A stretch of DNA of 64,000 bases from Cruorifilaria tuberocauda (Eukaryota; Nematoda; Chromadorea; Rhabditida; Onchocercidae), in assembly GCA_013365365.1 (NCBI GenBank), contig JABVXU010000062.1:124001-188000 (forward strand), written 5' to 3'. The position numbers and the translations under genes are program-made. The notes under the pieces are model-generated. The model was given only the letters and a program-made list of their open reading frames with translations. It had not been told where the DNA came from and made no database searches. Below, in pieces: positions 28,801 to 42,218 of the stretch (positions are counted from its first letter, which is position 1; every line of letters starts with the position of its first letter).

Positions 28801-29309
28801 TAAGCTAATAACTTCATAGCATGATGAACGATAATTTTTATAACACAATAAACCATGCAAAAGACGAGTACCACAAACATTAAGGGGAACGAAAAAGTTT
28901 AAAAAGAATTTAAAACAGCAGATATTTCATTACCCCGAACATTGGTTTTTTCGCTTTATTAAACTGCAAAAAAATTACTCACTTTTATTTTCATATACAT
29001 GGTAAAATTTCGAGATCACATATCCTCGTTTTAATATTTCTTTTGGTTTAATTTATTATTAATATATGTTTTTTTAAAGATCAGACAGCCCTGCTATTCT
29101 TTGATTAATATATGTTATTTTTTAAATCTTTATTTCCAGGAAAATCGCCATATTCTGAAACAATATTAGAAAAGCGTTTTGCTGCTGCTATAGATCATAA
29201 AATATTGCAATTACGACAGCGATATTCTCCACCAAGACATAAGTTACCACCAAGTTATCAGTCAAGACTTTTCAAATGCGATTATTTGCATAAATTATCA
29301 TGCCTCTAA
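25875..29309 (+). CDS. Unrecognised basic coiled-coil protein, 275 aa
   Basis: Six exons: 25875-26027, 26851-26943, 27022-27132, 27421-27582, 28065-28203, 29140-29309. They sum to 828 bp (275 aa) and the frame closes; donors and acceptors are canonical. I do not recognise the family. No signal peptide or membrane span is evident. The first half is helical and mixed-charge (TQLLEDRFTTEARIRSQDD), with an isolated CYIC pair at the start of exon 2. The second half is rich in Arg, Leu and Gln and should form long helices (LRHWLRLPALRYRLQ; SRRLRRLLHRVQQVQ). The C-terminus has a proline-rich basic patch, SPPRHKLPPSYQSR. The gene follows BPNT1 on the same strand at 1.3 kb. Composition suggests an intracellular structural or nucleic-acid-associated protein, but nothing specific can be claimed. 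Confidence 0.82.
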
Positions 29310-32300
29310 CTGTTCATTACTGTTATGAAAATTCGCACTTATATTTACTGAAAAACTGCAAATATGATTTGAAATTAAAATTTCTAATTCGTTATGGCTC
29401 ATGAAACATAAGTCTAAATTTCTCTGTTATCAGTTATTATTCCATTATTTGTTATAATGAATGATAGTATAATTAAAGATCATATATAGACAATAATAAT
29501 TTTTGGGTAACGATTGGACAACGATAAGCAATGTTCAGATTATCTCTCAATCCGGACATTAGTTTACAATTTTGTTGCGCATGAATAGATTGGTTCGAGA
29601 ACCTGTTTTTATTCTAGGTTTTCAAATTTCATGATTGAACAAGTCCAAATTCTAGTGGCATGAAACATTTTATTAGTTGAAGAAAATTCGTAGCACTGCA
29701 TATCAATATTAATCATAATATTCCATAGGTTAAATCGAATATTTTTTGCTAGTTGGGAATTTCCAAATTTTCCGAGCAAAAAAATTGCTCTCAATCCCAT
29801 TCAAACTTTTTGACAGCACAGCTGCTCCAACTTAATATTCGTTCCTTTATCTTTTTACGAACAATTTATTTTATGAAATCATTAGATAATTCCTTTTGTT
29901 GTTTTGAAAAGTGGCTTTTCTCACGACTAAGCTATCGGGATTTCTGGAATTAATATTACTTTTATCAATTATTTTATAATTATTTCTTGTCTAATCGTTT
30001 AATTTAACACAGCAATTTTTTGACCACGCGATAGACTATCGCTTTTCTGTTATATCTCACTTTTCTTTTATGATGTTTCTGATAATTAGTTTGCTGAACT
30101 GTTTTTCAGTTTCGAAAAATTACTATGTTGATTTTCCCGTTGTAACTGATTTTTTATTTCAGTTTAAAGATTTATAGATTTTGAGTTACTGATTTCTATT
30201 ATTCACACTAAATTCAAATTTCATGAGTACTTATTGATTCAACAGAATAAATCAACAACGATCATTTAACATGTAGTACTTTTATTCGGTTGTAGGTTTG
30301 AACAGTATTTAAATTTTACATTTTTCCTAAAATTTTTTCAAATTAAACTTTTCGAATTCAGTACGCAGTTTAATTCGAACATTTATATTATATTTAGCAA
30401 GGGAATAGGAAAAAAGAATAATTAGGAATAATCTTGAAAAAATGAATTTAGAAAGCTCATCGAAAACAAGCAGTCTAATTTGCTCTCATACCTATTACAC
30501 CCCGGAATTTCTCGGAAACTGAACTCAAATTTTTTGTTCAAAATGATCAGACCATGAAGATCAAACGATTCCTTATGAATCACATCTACCAATTTAAGCA
30601 TTAATTTTAGTGGCATGTTTTGGGTAACTATTACGTTGAAATTATATAGGTACATGTAGTACCTTAAATTGACTTAAAGACTTAGTATTGTTCAATCAAT
30701 TGAAAATGATTTGATACTTTGTCCAAAAGTGCATTTAAGTGTCATCCTGCAAATTCTTACAGACTTACTTTTAACCTTTCTTTGTAGAGTATGGAATTAG
30801 AGGGTAAGGGGAAATTCCACACAGAAATTATTTAAAAATGCATAGTATCGATCACTACAAAAAAAAGCATGAATGCGATCCATAACAGACTCTTTCGTTT
30901 TCTTTTCATTTGACCTTTTCCTGTATTTCTGTGACGATTAACGTATGTTCATCTTTGATCACTTCGCTTTACAATTGTTTTTCTCTTTGTTTAGTTGACA
31001 TCTTCCCCTCAAGTAGGCCGCACTTTTCTTTTCAATCGTTATTGTAGCAAAGTTTGTTACTCTTAATTGTCACACGTAACGATTATCTTGTTTGCTAAGT
31101 TGAAATGCAATTGGACAAAAAATAACGATAGAAATGGAAACTTTTCAACACAAAATTTCTTCAGAATAATAAAACTTCAAAGGTCGAACTTTGCCCTACT
31201 TCTATCTTAAATTAAAGCATTACAGAAATAGCTCTAAATAATATTATAAGGAAAATGCTGTAAATTTTTCGATAATTCTCGTACACTAACTTATAACCAG
31301 CATATTATATTTTCAGCTTCTTAGATAAGCTATGGAACTACCGATTGAAAAGGGTCAATTATTATATGATAATAAAATTTGACGTTTTTGTGTGTGTTTA
31401 TGCGTGCGTGTATATGATGTGTATGATTAATGTGCTAATTAGGTAAATGGATTTAACTTATATTAGGGAGGTGAAAGGCATGAAAAAATTTCGGTTTATA
31501 TGATCGAAAAGATAGCGCTTGCTAAGTGCGATTTTATCATTCCCTCTTAACGATTACGTAAAATTAGCCAGATGCGTATTTCTTCTCTTTAAGCTCATAA
31601 AAACAGAGTGCTTCTTCTTTTAACAGAGAAATATATTGATTTAAGTTAAAAAAGAATTTTCATCTCTCTGTTCTTTAATGTTCGCTGGTCAAAAGAAACA
31701 ATTTTGAAATTCGACATTTACTTTTCAAATTTAAAATTCCTAATTTTTCTAAAGAATTCATATGATTTATCGCATAATTATAAATAATTCATCATTCGAT
31801 TTACACTGTACATGATAGCCTTGCATTTAAAATAGTACAACGTATCATCCATAAATAAATAATACCGGTATTTTTAGTTTTAATGGATACGTCTACAACT
31901 GAAAATGAGAATTTGAATAAGTTCAGTTTAAGAAGTTCAACTATTTTAACTTTTTCTTAAACTTCTTTTACTTACTTATCATGATAAGAAATGCTCCTAT
32001 CAAATAACATCAATTCGCTCATATCGGTGCACAGGCTGTGATAATTGATTGTCCGTTATATTGGCAAAGACTTTAATGTGCTGATTTGTTGAGTGAAAAT
32101 AAACTGAATCGTTATTTTAACTCATTCACTTTGTTTGATATTGTAGACTATAGTATTATTTAGACCTATAGTTACTGTATCAGTGTGGTACAAAATACAA
32201 GAAAACGAACAGTCGTATGGATGCTTAGTACTGCTTTTTTGTTGGGCTGTCGAATTCAAAGACCGTTTCCGGTCTTCGAATCGTTCTCGAATTTAAGTAG

Positions 32301-35300
32301 AAACTTGAGCCTCATTAAAAATATCACTGATTAATCCGTGAGTAACACTGTTTATAGATAGATATACCATTCTTTGGATGGTATGTAATAAGGGATCGTT
32401 GCGACATACAATGGATAAGCTAAAAAAGTCAGGAGCAGTTATGCAGATATACAAGAAATAAAGTCAAAGTAAATAACGGACATATATGAAATAAACTAAC
32501 AGTAAAACAACGTATATAATTAGCGTAATAAATGCTGCCTTCGCGAAAAATTCTGTATTTCTAAGAATTGTAATAAATCAATAATATGGAATAAAAAATA
32601 AATAAGACTATGATAATTGTTGGCAACAACATAACAGTTGCAAAAAATTCTGATAACATTTTTAGAACTTGAAATCATTTATCTCTGAGCGTCGCATATC
32701 TTCCAAATGATTGTATTCGAGGAATCTAAATAGTAGTGTAAGAATGCTCAATATAATGTATCAATAAATCAGTAAACAAAGTGCGCTATCTTATTATTTC
32801 AAATTGCTTTAGGGCAAAACAGATCTCCATAATTTCTTCCTTTACTATTTCATCTTTTTCTTCCAAACATTGCTTTTGCATTCACTAATTTACTTTCTTT
32901 AACTCATAATTTAACTTATGACTCATTATTTAACAAAATGACGAAGCCATTGTTCGCGGGGAAACATTATACTGAATCGCAGCAATTTTTCTCTGCTCTA
33001 AGACAAAAGCATCCAATTCATGCCACATTCCATTTGCTATTAACTCGTTCCAAAAACAATCTCGTTCCGAGCAATGATTAACAATCTATCTTTATTAACT
33101 TATTAAGCCTGATTTCTATGTTTATATTGGATTAGGGAAAAAATGAATTAGCTGTTTTTCTCGATCATATTGTTTGATCCATTGCTATCTCATTCGTTTC
33201 ATTGTGCATTTACTTAGCCTTTATTGAATTCCAATTGAATGCAATTTTTTTCCTTTTTTTCTGCAAATTGGTAACAATAAAAATTTATACATGAATGCTT
33301 ATTTGAATAGCCATAAGGTATTTATCTAAGATGATGAAAAATACCTTACTCCAACGAAAAGCTCAGTTATTTGAAGGAGCATTCAAAGTTTCCCATACTT
33401 CATTCTTATAGAATATGGTTAATAAATCGGTCATAAGATTGATTTCTTAGAATAATTTGTGGCTATCCATTAAATTCATGGTACAGAAGAACGTTGTTGG
33501 TGAGACTTTCTATCGAAGAGTATCACGTTTTAGTAAGCTGCGCTCAAACATGTTTCTTTCGATTTGAACAGTGTTTTATAGACATGTTCTATAGTAAACA
33601 AATAATTATTCATTTTGTACATGGGACTGATGAGAAATAATGAACATATGATAATAAAGGTAAAAGGAATCATTGAGTTGAGATATTAAACGAAGAATAT
33701 CAAATCATTTAATTGTGAATATTTGAGAAAAAAGATTTCTATAAATTGATTTAAGGAACACAGAGAACTTTGGTTATATAAATATTTGATGTTTTAAAAT
33801 ATTTTATGTTTCTGACAGTCCATGTGAAAATGTCACGGTAATTAATTTTAAATTAATAAAAGAAATTACAGAATATAAGAATATAAGAAAATAAAAAAAG
33901 AAATGCTCTTAAATTATCAAATAGTATTCGAATATTAACATTATTCAGCAAAAAGTTTCAACAACCGTTATAACTGTAGCAACTGTAATTGTAACAATGA
34001 AAGTTCAAACTGCTCAGATCGAAAACATTTGCTAATTTGAAATCCACATGTGCATATTGGGCCTAGCGCTACACATCGATGTCGTTTTCTGCTTGTGACT
34101 TTTGATCTGAGCATATTTTCCTTAGTAATTTTAGGAAGTTTTTGTGATAAGCTCCAATTTTTTCGTCGATCATTAAACTTGGGTAATTTTGAAGTTGCAC
34201 GCTTCAAGTTGTGCAAATATGTCCACAGTAAGTAACATTGTTCTTCCTACTCTCAAACTAATGATTATCATGCGAATAGAATTAGAAATTTTGCTAACCC
34301 AATAACTAGTAATATTCCTTCTCATTTAGCTTAATTCTTATTTTCTTATTTAACCAAAATTTATTAAATTGAATTAAATGGTATCCATGAGTAAATTTCT
34401 CGACATATAACATATAAACGTTTTACATATTTTTCTCACTAAAATCAAATTACTGGATTTTTATTAATGTTAAATGACGTGCTTCTATCCTTTTCTTTAT
34501 TTGTTCCTGAATTTACATCTTTTGTCTTTTCAAAATTTTGAATTGAGAATAACTTTCAGGATCGATGAAATTTTCAGCAAAATTTTCGGAAAACAAAAAA
34601 TATTCGTTTGCATGAAAAAGCTGGCAATTAATCATTCTTCACATGTGTTTGTTGTTCCACCTTAAACTGGTTCTTTTTAGATGGAAAATAAAGTGGTTGA
34701 CCAATTCGTAATTTATATCGATGTGATGAAATGCACACATACACACGTCTTCTTATCGATAAGGAGGAAAACGACAGAATCAACCTGTTGCAGATCGACG
34801 ATTCTCTCTAATGACAACACGATGACAGAGGCGCTGCTGGCAGATGGGCGGCGCATTTGTTTTTTCCTCTTTATTACGGATATTTACGGTTTCTTTTTTC
34901 ATTCTCATAAAAATTTTGAAAGTTTCTTCCGGAAAATTTCAATTTTTATGAATCTAAACTTCTCGTATTTTTGTAATGCTGAAAAGTTATTTAATCCAGA
35001 ACGAATAAGAGAGATTTCACCATCCTAAACTGATAACTAATGATAGGCTTGTTTCATTTGTAAGAAAATTTTCGACGCATGTCGCGACAATTTTCCTCCG
35101 AAGTATGAGTGTTTCATTGATAAAATTTGGAATTGCTAAACAATGGCCTTTTTTACCCCAAATCATTTTCAAAATGTTGAAAATGATTTGGGTTAAAAAG
35201 ACCATTGTTGAAACAAATGAAATTTGTGAAATTTCAAAAAGCACCTCATAAGGTCACTTTTTGATAAGACAATATGGGTCAATATTTCCGGAAGCACAAA

Positions 35301-36152
35301 AAATGGTTCAATTCTATAATTTCATACCTGTTAATTTTGGTGTCATTAGCTTACGCTTAAAAATTTTTGTGGTATTATGGAACCCAAAACATTTTTATAG
35401 ATACTTTCAGTATTTCTTCATTTTCCACTGAAGTTAAATCCAATAACAAAATTCTTAGAAAAAATTGAAACAGTGCCATAGAAGTAAATATTTTTAGTTG
35501 CTTCATTTCGTCGCAAACAAAATCGATTTATTAACCTGCCATATAATTATTTCGTTTCATTTTCCCTTTTATTACTTTAATCATAATAATTCATTCAGTC
35601 CGTCATTTTTTGTAATTATTTCAATCACTGTTTAGACATACATTAGTTCTTGTTAATGAAATAATTTTATTTCCTTATAACGAATTGAGCTATGCTTCAC
35701 AGAGGGAAGCAGCAAGCAAATTTCCTATTATTCAAGATCTTAGAACGGCAAATTTTTAGTAATGAATTTGCAATTTGTAAGAAAGTTGTAAATTACACAT
35801 AATGGTGTTCTGCTTAATTAAATCTTGAAAAGAGCGTTTCAAACATTAAATTAATCATAGATTAAAAAGCGATCGTTAGTATCACTCAATCTATTCTTCG
35901 TTTCTATCATAGATTATCGTTAGTATACGGATATGTGTCTATCTATGAAAATTATTATGTTAGAACGGTTTTTCCAGAAGTAATCATTTAATGCTTGAAA
36001 TATTACTGCTTCGTACTGGTTATATTCATTGAATAATTAATTAGAGATTCAGATAAAATTTTTGATTTGACTAAACGATTCATTTTGTCAGTGAAATCAT
36101 TTATTTTTTGCTATTGGCGGTTGTTGTTTAGGGGATTTGAAAAACAGCTGTC
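29310..36152. other. Gene-poor stretch of about 6.8 kb upstream of the CNNM gene
   Basis: I found no multi-exon model with consistent phases on either strand. The sequence is very AT-rich with scattered homopolymers. Exceptions are a fold-back element at 35141-35207 and a less AT-rich patch at about 34730-34860. A minus-strand open segment at about 30500-30620 could be a lone exon but has no partners. Part of this stretch is likely promoter and 5' regulatory DNA for the CNNM gene. Confidence 0.45.
35141..35207. repeat. Near-perfect fold-back repeat, about 30-bp arms
   Basis: Arm 35141-35171 pairs with 35178-35207 around a 6-nt loop, with a couple of mismatches and one single-base gap. The inner part (CCAAATCATTTTCA and its complement) is perfect. 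It resembles a miniature fold-back element or a precursor-like hairpin. Confidence 0.88.
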
Positions 36153-39100
36153 ATGAAGATAGCATTCATAATTATTCCAATCACTTTTCTCATCCTTGAT
36201 ACAGGAGGGTCAAATATCGGTTCCCCTAAACATCAGGTTATTTTTTTTGTTTATAAGAATTTGTTTTGCACGTTAATTATCTTCTCATTCAGCTTTCAGC
36301 ATTAAATTTAACTGATCAGTTGATTTCTTATTCATATTTGTTTCTTTACTTTTTTTCACTTGTTAATTTTTTTATTTCAGGAAGTTGAAATTGAATTTGA
36401 AACTTACGAAATGAGGCCTTATGTTTCAGGAATACGAGTTGTCAATATACCAAACAAAAGTAATTTAATAAGCTATTCGTAAGTTTCGTAATCTTTTCCA
36501 TATATTTCTGTGTTACATGCAATATTAAAAAAAAATTTTTATCGAACAAACTATAAGAGCTATAAGCTTATTGTAAAAGCGAATTTCTGTGAGAAGCTAA
36601 ACAATTAGGAAATAGGATATCAAATAGTAACAAGAACAAAAATATATAATTTATCCAGATACACGAGCACGTGCTTTTGAATAGATAGGATATTATTACT
36701 TCTATTCTTCTGCGAAGCTGATTTGCATAATTTCAGTGAATCTGGTGCTACAATAATATATCCAGATACAAGAGCACGTATTGTAATGTTTGGTTATCAT
36801 CTTGATAAAATCGGTATCATATCACTTACAACAGACAATTGTTTTAATTCGGTAGTGAATATCTCGCGTCCTGAATTTCTCATTCAAACGGTCAAGCGAC
36901 TTGATTTTGTTGCATATTTTGCTGAGTATGTCGTTTGCATATTTTAAAGTCAGTTATGCATTTCAACCCAAGAAATTTCCTAATTTCTAAAACAACTGAA
37001 AATTTGAATTTCGAAATTTAGATCGGATGAGCCATATCACATTTGCTATAGGGAACGAACGAGCAGAAAGGAATCAAGCGAAGAGGAAGAAGATATGATT
37101 ATGGTATGAGTTCTTTAAATTCGACTTATTTCTTCAATATTATTGTTTCAACACCAATATTTGAAATGGGTGACAAAACCATTTTGCCATAGCTATAAAT
37201 TTAAAAGATTATGTTCAATGTATATAAAGGTATTTTTATGAAAGTTTGCACAGTTATAGATTAATTTATTTAATAAGTAGCAATAGGCCATTTTTTTATT
37301 TGACACTTCACACTCTATTTATATGCATGCTAATATCTGATAAATTTCTTTATTTTTTTGAATTATCAATAATTTAGATGGATGAATCGCGTAATTCAAT
37401 AGTTACGGAAACACCAACTCGCATATATTATTTACCGGTATACCTGCAAATCAGTATTATTTTTATGCTCTTTTGTCTGTCGGCTTTATTTTCAGGCCTT
37501 AATTTGGGCCTTATGGCTCTTTCACCTCAAGAACTAATGCTTATACAAAAATGTGGTAATTCTTAAGTCATTTTCTTTTAAGCTATTTAATAAATATGAC
37601 AATAAGTTCCTCTATTTCTGTATAAACCGCTGAAAGGCTTGCAACAGTAATGATTTTGTCTTTTCCAATACAAATGAAAAAAACTCTGCATATATGTTCT
37701 GCTACAAATTAAGCAAAAAGTGTCCTCTCAAATAAATAGTTAATTCGTTCATGGATAAGATACGAACCTAATTTAAAAATATTATAGCTATATCGTATTA
37801 TTAGGTGGTCTATTAAAAGAAAAATTATAATTTCATTTAGAAAAACATCACTTTCAAATTTAGGCTCAAAAGCGGAACGGAAATATGCAGAAACGATATT
37901 ACCGGTACGAAAATCGGGCAATTACCTGTTATGTACAATACTAATTATGAATGTAGTAGTGAATGCAGCTATTTCAATACTCTTCGAGGATATGACCAGT
38001 GGAATGGTTGCATTTATTATTTCATCCATTGGAATCGTTGTCATCGGTGAAATCATCCCGCAGAGTATCTGTGTTAAGTTAGCTTTAGATATTAAATCCT
38101 TATAGAAAATATCTTAACATAGACTTGGATGAATATAATCCCATTTATTGAACTCTTGCAACTCTTGAAAATAGAAGATCTCATATAAAGTGTGTTGCGA
38201 AGACAGTTCGTAATAGCGGCACTGGAACTCAGTGAAAGATTTATGAATTGTTTCTTTCAAAAATTTTTTGCTGAATATAAATATCCATTTCATCCATTAA
38301 ATTTTGACAACGAACAAGCAAATCAGAAATTTTTTGCAAATTATCACAATACCTAGTATTATCAGAGGATTTTTGGAGAATTTAGATAATAAACAAAATG
38401 AAAATTATATTTAATATTATGTTATTTTGGTTTCCTATCAAAACAGCTTGAAATACAAAATAAATTATTTCAGAAAAGGCCTAGCAGTTGGTGCACATAC
38501 AATTTGGTTAACGCGAACATTAATGATTCTTACGTTTCCTTTCTCGTATCCGATTAGCAAAATCCTGGATGTTTTCCTGGGTGAAGATACTCCGGTATAC
38601 GATCGATGCAAGTAAGTAATGGTCCAATGGTCCAACTTGACAAGAAAAGTTTATAGCTCAATGATTTAAATGTGCAAGCATCAATTTTTAAACTATTTAG
38701 ATTTTATTATGCAGGTCTGATAGCTTGTCACTTACATTAAGCAAATAATAATATATCATTTTTCTTTGTTAATTATATTTGTATAAAAATTTAATTTGAA
38801 TTATCCTGAAGTTATTTGATTTTTCTCTTTTTCCATTTAGATATTTATTTTAATAACTAGAACCTAGAGATTTGGTTGTTTATTAAGATATATTTTGTTC
38901 GGATTATTAAGTCTAAAGACCTTGTTAATTGTTATTTTTAAATGATTTATTTAAGAACGCCATAAAATAAAAAACTAATGAGAATTTAAGGTTGATCAGT
39001 TTGATGAAAATGACTGCATGTGAGGAAAATCAAGAATTGGCAGCTGATCTGAAAATAGCTGTGGGAGCTATGGAAATAAGCGAGAAAACAGTGGGTGATG

Positions 39101-42100
39101 TGCTTACTAAAATTGAGGTATTTATTTTTGATTACACTTCAAATCTTTTTTCTTTATTCATTAGCATAAGGCTTTTTTCTCTGATCTAAACTTATCCGTA
39201 ATGGATATCATAAATTTTATCATACGCTGTAGAATCATTTTTCAAATTGTCTCCATAGATTATTAAAAAAATTATCAGTTATTAAAGAACTTGTGTAATA
39301 GGATGTATTCATGTTATCTGAAGAAACGGTCATCAGCGCAGCAACGATTGTCGAAATTATGAGACGTGGATATTCCAGAATACCAATCTATGCAGTTAGT
39401 TAAGATATTTTAACGGTTCATGGAAGAAAATTCGTTTGTCACGATGTCAAAGAAAGAACATTTTATTCATATGTATTGTTTTTAATTGAATCCCTTTCCT
39501 TTTGAGATCCTGACTATCTCAATATCACATTTTATAATTTATCATCGCTTTAATAACTTCAGCCCATACTTTACTATATAGCTGATTATTTTTTCTTCAT
39601 ACCTTTAGTTGAGATTATGAAAAATAATCTTTCCAATTATTCACTTTGCTTAGTGCATTATTACTTTTTATATATCTAATTTCATTTTATCCAGCTAATT
39701 TTTGTTCGTTCTGGTTTCTTAGACTTACAATTTGAATAAATCCTTTTACTAACACGAATTTCTAATTGTGCGCATCAGTAAATTCTATATCACTTTAATA
39801 ATGGAGCAATTTCAAGTTATTTTGAATAAGCTCAGGATGATGACCGAAACAATATCAAAGCTCTTCTCTTGGTGAAGGATTTGGCTCTGATCGATCCACG
39901 TGATAATTTCACCGTCAAAACAGTTTGCGAATTTCATCAGTATCCATTGCGATTTGTTGATGCAAACAAGCCATTGCATTCCATGCTTGATGAATTCAAA
40001 GCAGCAAGTTTATCTTAATTAACCTTAGCCGAAGCATTTGCAAGCTTAACCTTTTTATGTTTCATTTTTTGGCAAAATAAACCTACCAGAAGTGTGATGG
40101 TTTAATCATAACTAATTTTTACATGAGTATTCAAAACTTATAGGGTAACTATCATTTGGCTATTGTTGAAAGTGTTCGCAATATGTATGATCGAAAAATA
40201 AGTCGACAAACAAAGGATCTACTTGGTATTGTAACACTAGAAGATATTGTAGAAGAAATCTTGCAATCAGAAATCATTGATGAGAGTGATTCGGTCATCG
40301 ATAATACATATAGATCAAGAAGAAAACGTGTTAAGGTAAATTGTGAAGTTTGATCGTTTCAAAAATAACGAATTCTATTCTTTGGTAGCTAGAATGATAT
40401 ATATAATGCACGTCGATAATAGTAAAGAAAAGGTTAGTCGCTCATCCCTGATTAATTAATAATTTTTTTTTTTGAAAAGAAAAAATATTATAATCGATAA
40501 TATCTATGATGTTTAAGAAAGTCATTTATTGCAAATTTCAGGAACCAGGTTTTACTAAACTTTTAACAAGTGAGGAGTATAGCAAAGAATTATCTGTGCG
40601 TATGGAACAGATGACAATACATTTTCTACAACAACATCATGTACTCTTCACTGATAAGTATATCGAGCGACGAGCTTTAGCTCATTTGCTTAAGCGTAGT
40701 ATCAGACAGGTAAATGTTAATAAAATAAAACACACAAATTAACATCTGTACATTTCGTTCCAGGTATATGTTAGAAAAAAGAGATATCACTGCATTGTGT
40801 TGAATTTTGGTATACTTTTGCAGATTGACATGTCGTATTCACCACAAATAACAGGTTACTCAGTGAAGCAACGTGAAGCAGTGCCTATATATTGCATGAA
40901 CAAACCAGCATTTCGTTTTGTTGTGATTTTGGAAGGTCGTGCTACTATTAAATTGAGGAATGTAAGTACGAAATCATACAAAAGTTTTGCTATCTAAAGT
41001 ATTTATATGACTGAATTGATCAATTAAATTAATAATATTGATATCACTCTTGATATTATCCATTCGGTGAACTATCGAATCTCAGTAATAAAAGCAACAC
41101 TGCAGATGGAGTTTGAAACTGGTCCCTGGACGTCATTTGGAAATGAAATTTTAGACCAACTGGATGATCTTATCAGCAGTAATTTGACAACTGACGAAAA
41201 TAACTTCAGTTTGTTCGGTGATAGATTTTGCAATATAATATGATAATAGCAGTTAAACCTTTTTTATCTGTCATTAAAGTCTACCGCTTCTTTGATTACT
41301 CTCGAAAATTTATTAACTTGTTTTGTATGATGATATTATCATATTGTATGAAATTAACTTCCGTTATTATTGCTTCCTAAATAACAAACAGAAAAATGAT
41401 AAGATACCTGCTTTCCGAATGAAAATATTGCTTATTTTTTTGGTTAATGTTAATGAGAAAAGATGTGTTGAACTTTCAAACATTTAGATTCAAAGTTGGA
41501 GCTTATCAATTCGATTCAGTTCAATCCGGATTTCGATCTTTTTGTGACAGATTTCTGCCGATTTTTGCATCTCACCGTATCTGCTTATATCAATGCAATG
41601 AAAGTAACTAAAATCGCTCAAACGACACGGTATATCATTTAGTCTTGCAATATTTTTAAATAGTACCGCTAAATGAGTGATACTTAGAACTTGCAGTGGG
41701 AAAATTATAAAGTGACTTCGTTTCACCGTCGGTCTTTTACTTCTAGTCTGCCATGATATGAAATATATCGAAGTTATCTTTGATTCAGGAATGAACGAAG
41801 CTCTGTCGAGTCACTGCTTAAAGCTTCATTATGTTCTGCGCCGCAATCCGGATCCTTGTCTGATAAGCTTATGAAACAAGAGGTCAGAACGTTTATGTTG
41901 GATTTTTTGTTGAAAATATAAATATAATCGAACTAAATTGCTCACTAAATTTTATGTTGATAATTTTGCTATTGGAAAAGTAATTAAGTCTGAGTAACTG
42001 TAATTAATCATTTTATATAATTTTTTTGGAAATTTTAGATTATATATTTTTTAATAGGATTTTTTTTGCAATTCTCAGGTCAAATTAATTATTATGTGAC

Positions 42101-42218
42101 GGAAAATTTATCTTTAACTGAATTTTAGAATTCAAAATCAAGTTTCGATGATGTGAGCAATCCAAAAAGAATATTTATAAATCGTCGCTCAAACAGTGAT
42201 TTCGGACGACAGTACTGA
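36153..42218 (+). CDS. CNNM: CNNM-family (ancient conserved domain) divalent-metal transporter
   Basis: Membrane protein of the CNNM/CorC family, linked to Mg2+ efflux and homeostasis, expected at the (basolateral) plasma membrane. Seventeen exons: 36153-36236, 36381-36478, 36737-36925, 37022-37103, 37378-37555, 37864-38077, 38474-38611, 38991-39117, 39302-39394, 39836-40003, 40144-40335, 40542-40709, 40824-40961, 41106-41217, 41488-41629, 41789-41882, 42129-42218. They sum to 2307 bp (768 aa) and the frame closes. Order: signal peptide ([20 protein letters not shown]), extracellular domain to about 150, DUF21 membrane domain about 165-330 ([50 protein letters not shown]), CBS pair about 350-505 ([28 protein letters not shown]), and a cyclic-nucleotide-binding-homology domain about 540-665. 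The intron after 40003 seems to use a GC donor. Confidence 0.95.

Noticed and set aside
30422..30655. Minus-strand 77-codon frame with protein-like stretch near its middle
   Set aside because: It may contain one exon-like segment, but no partner exons or start context were found within several kilobases.
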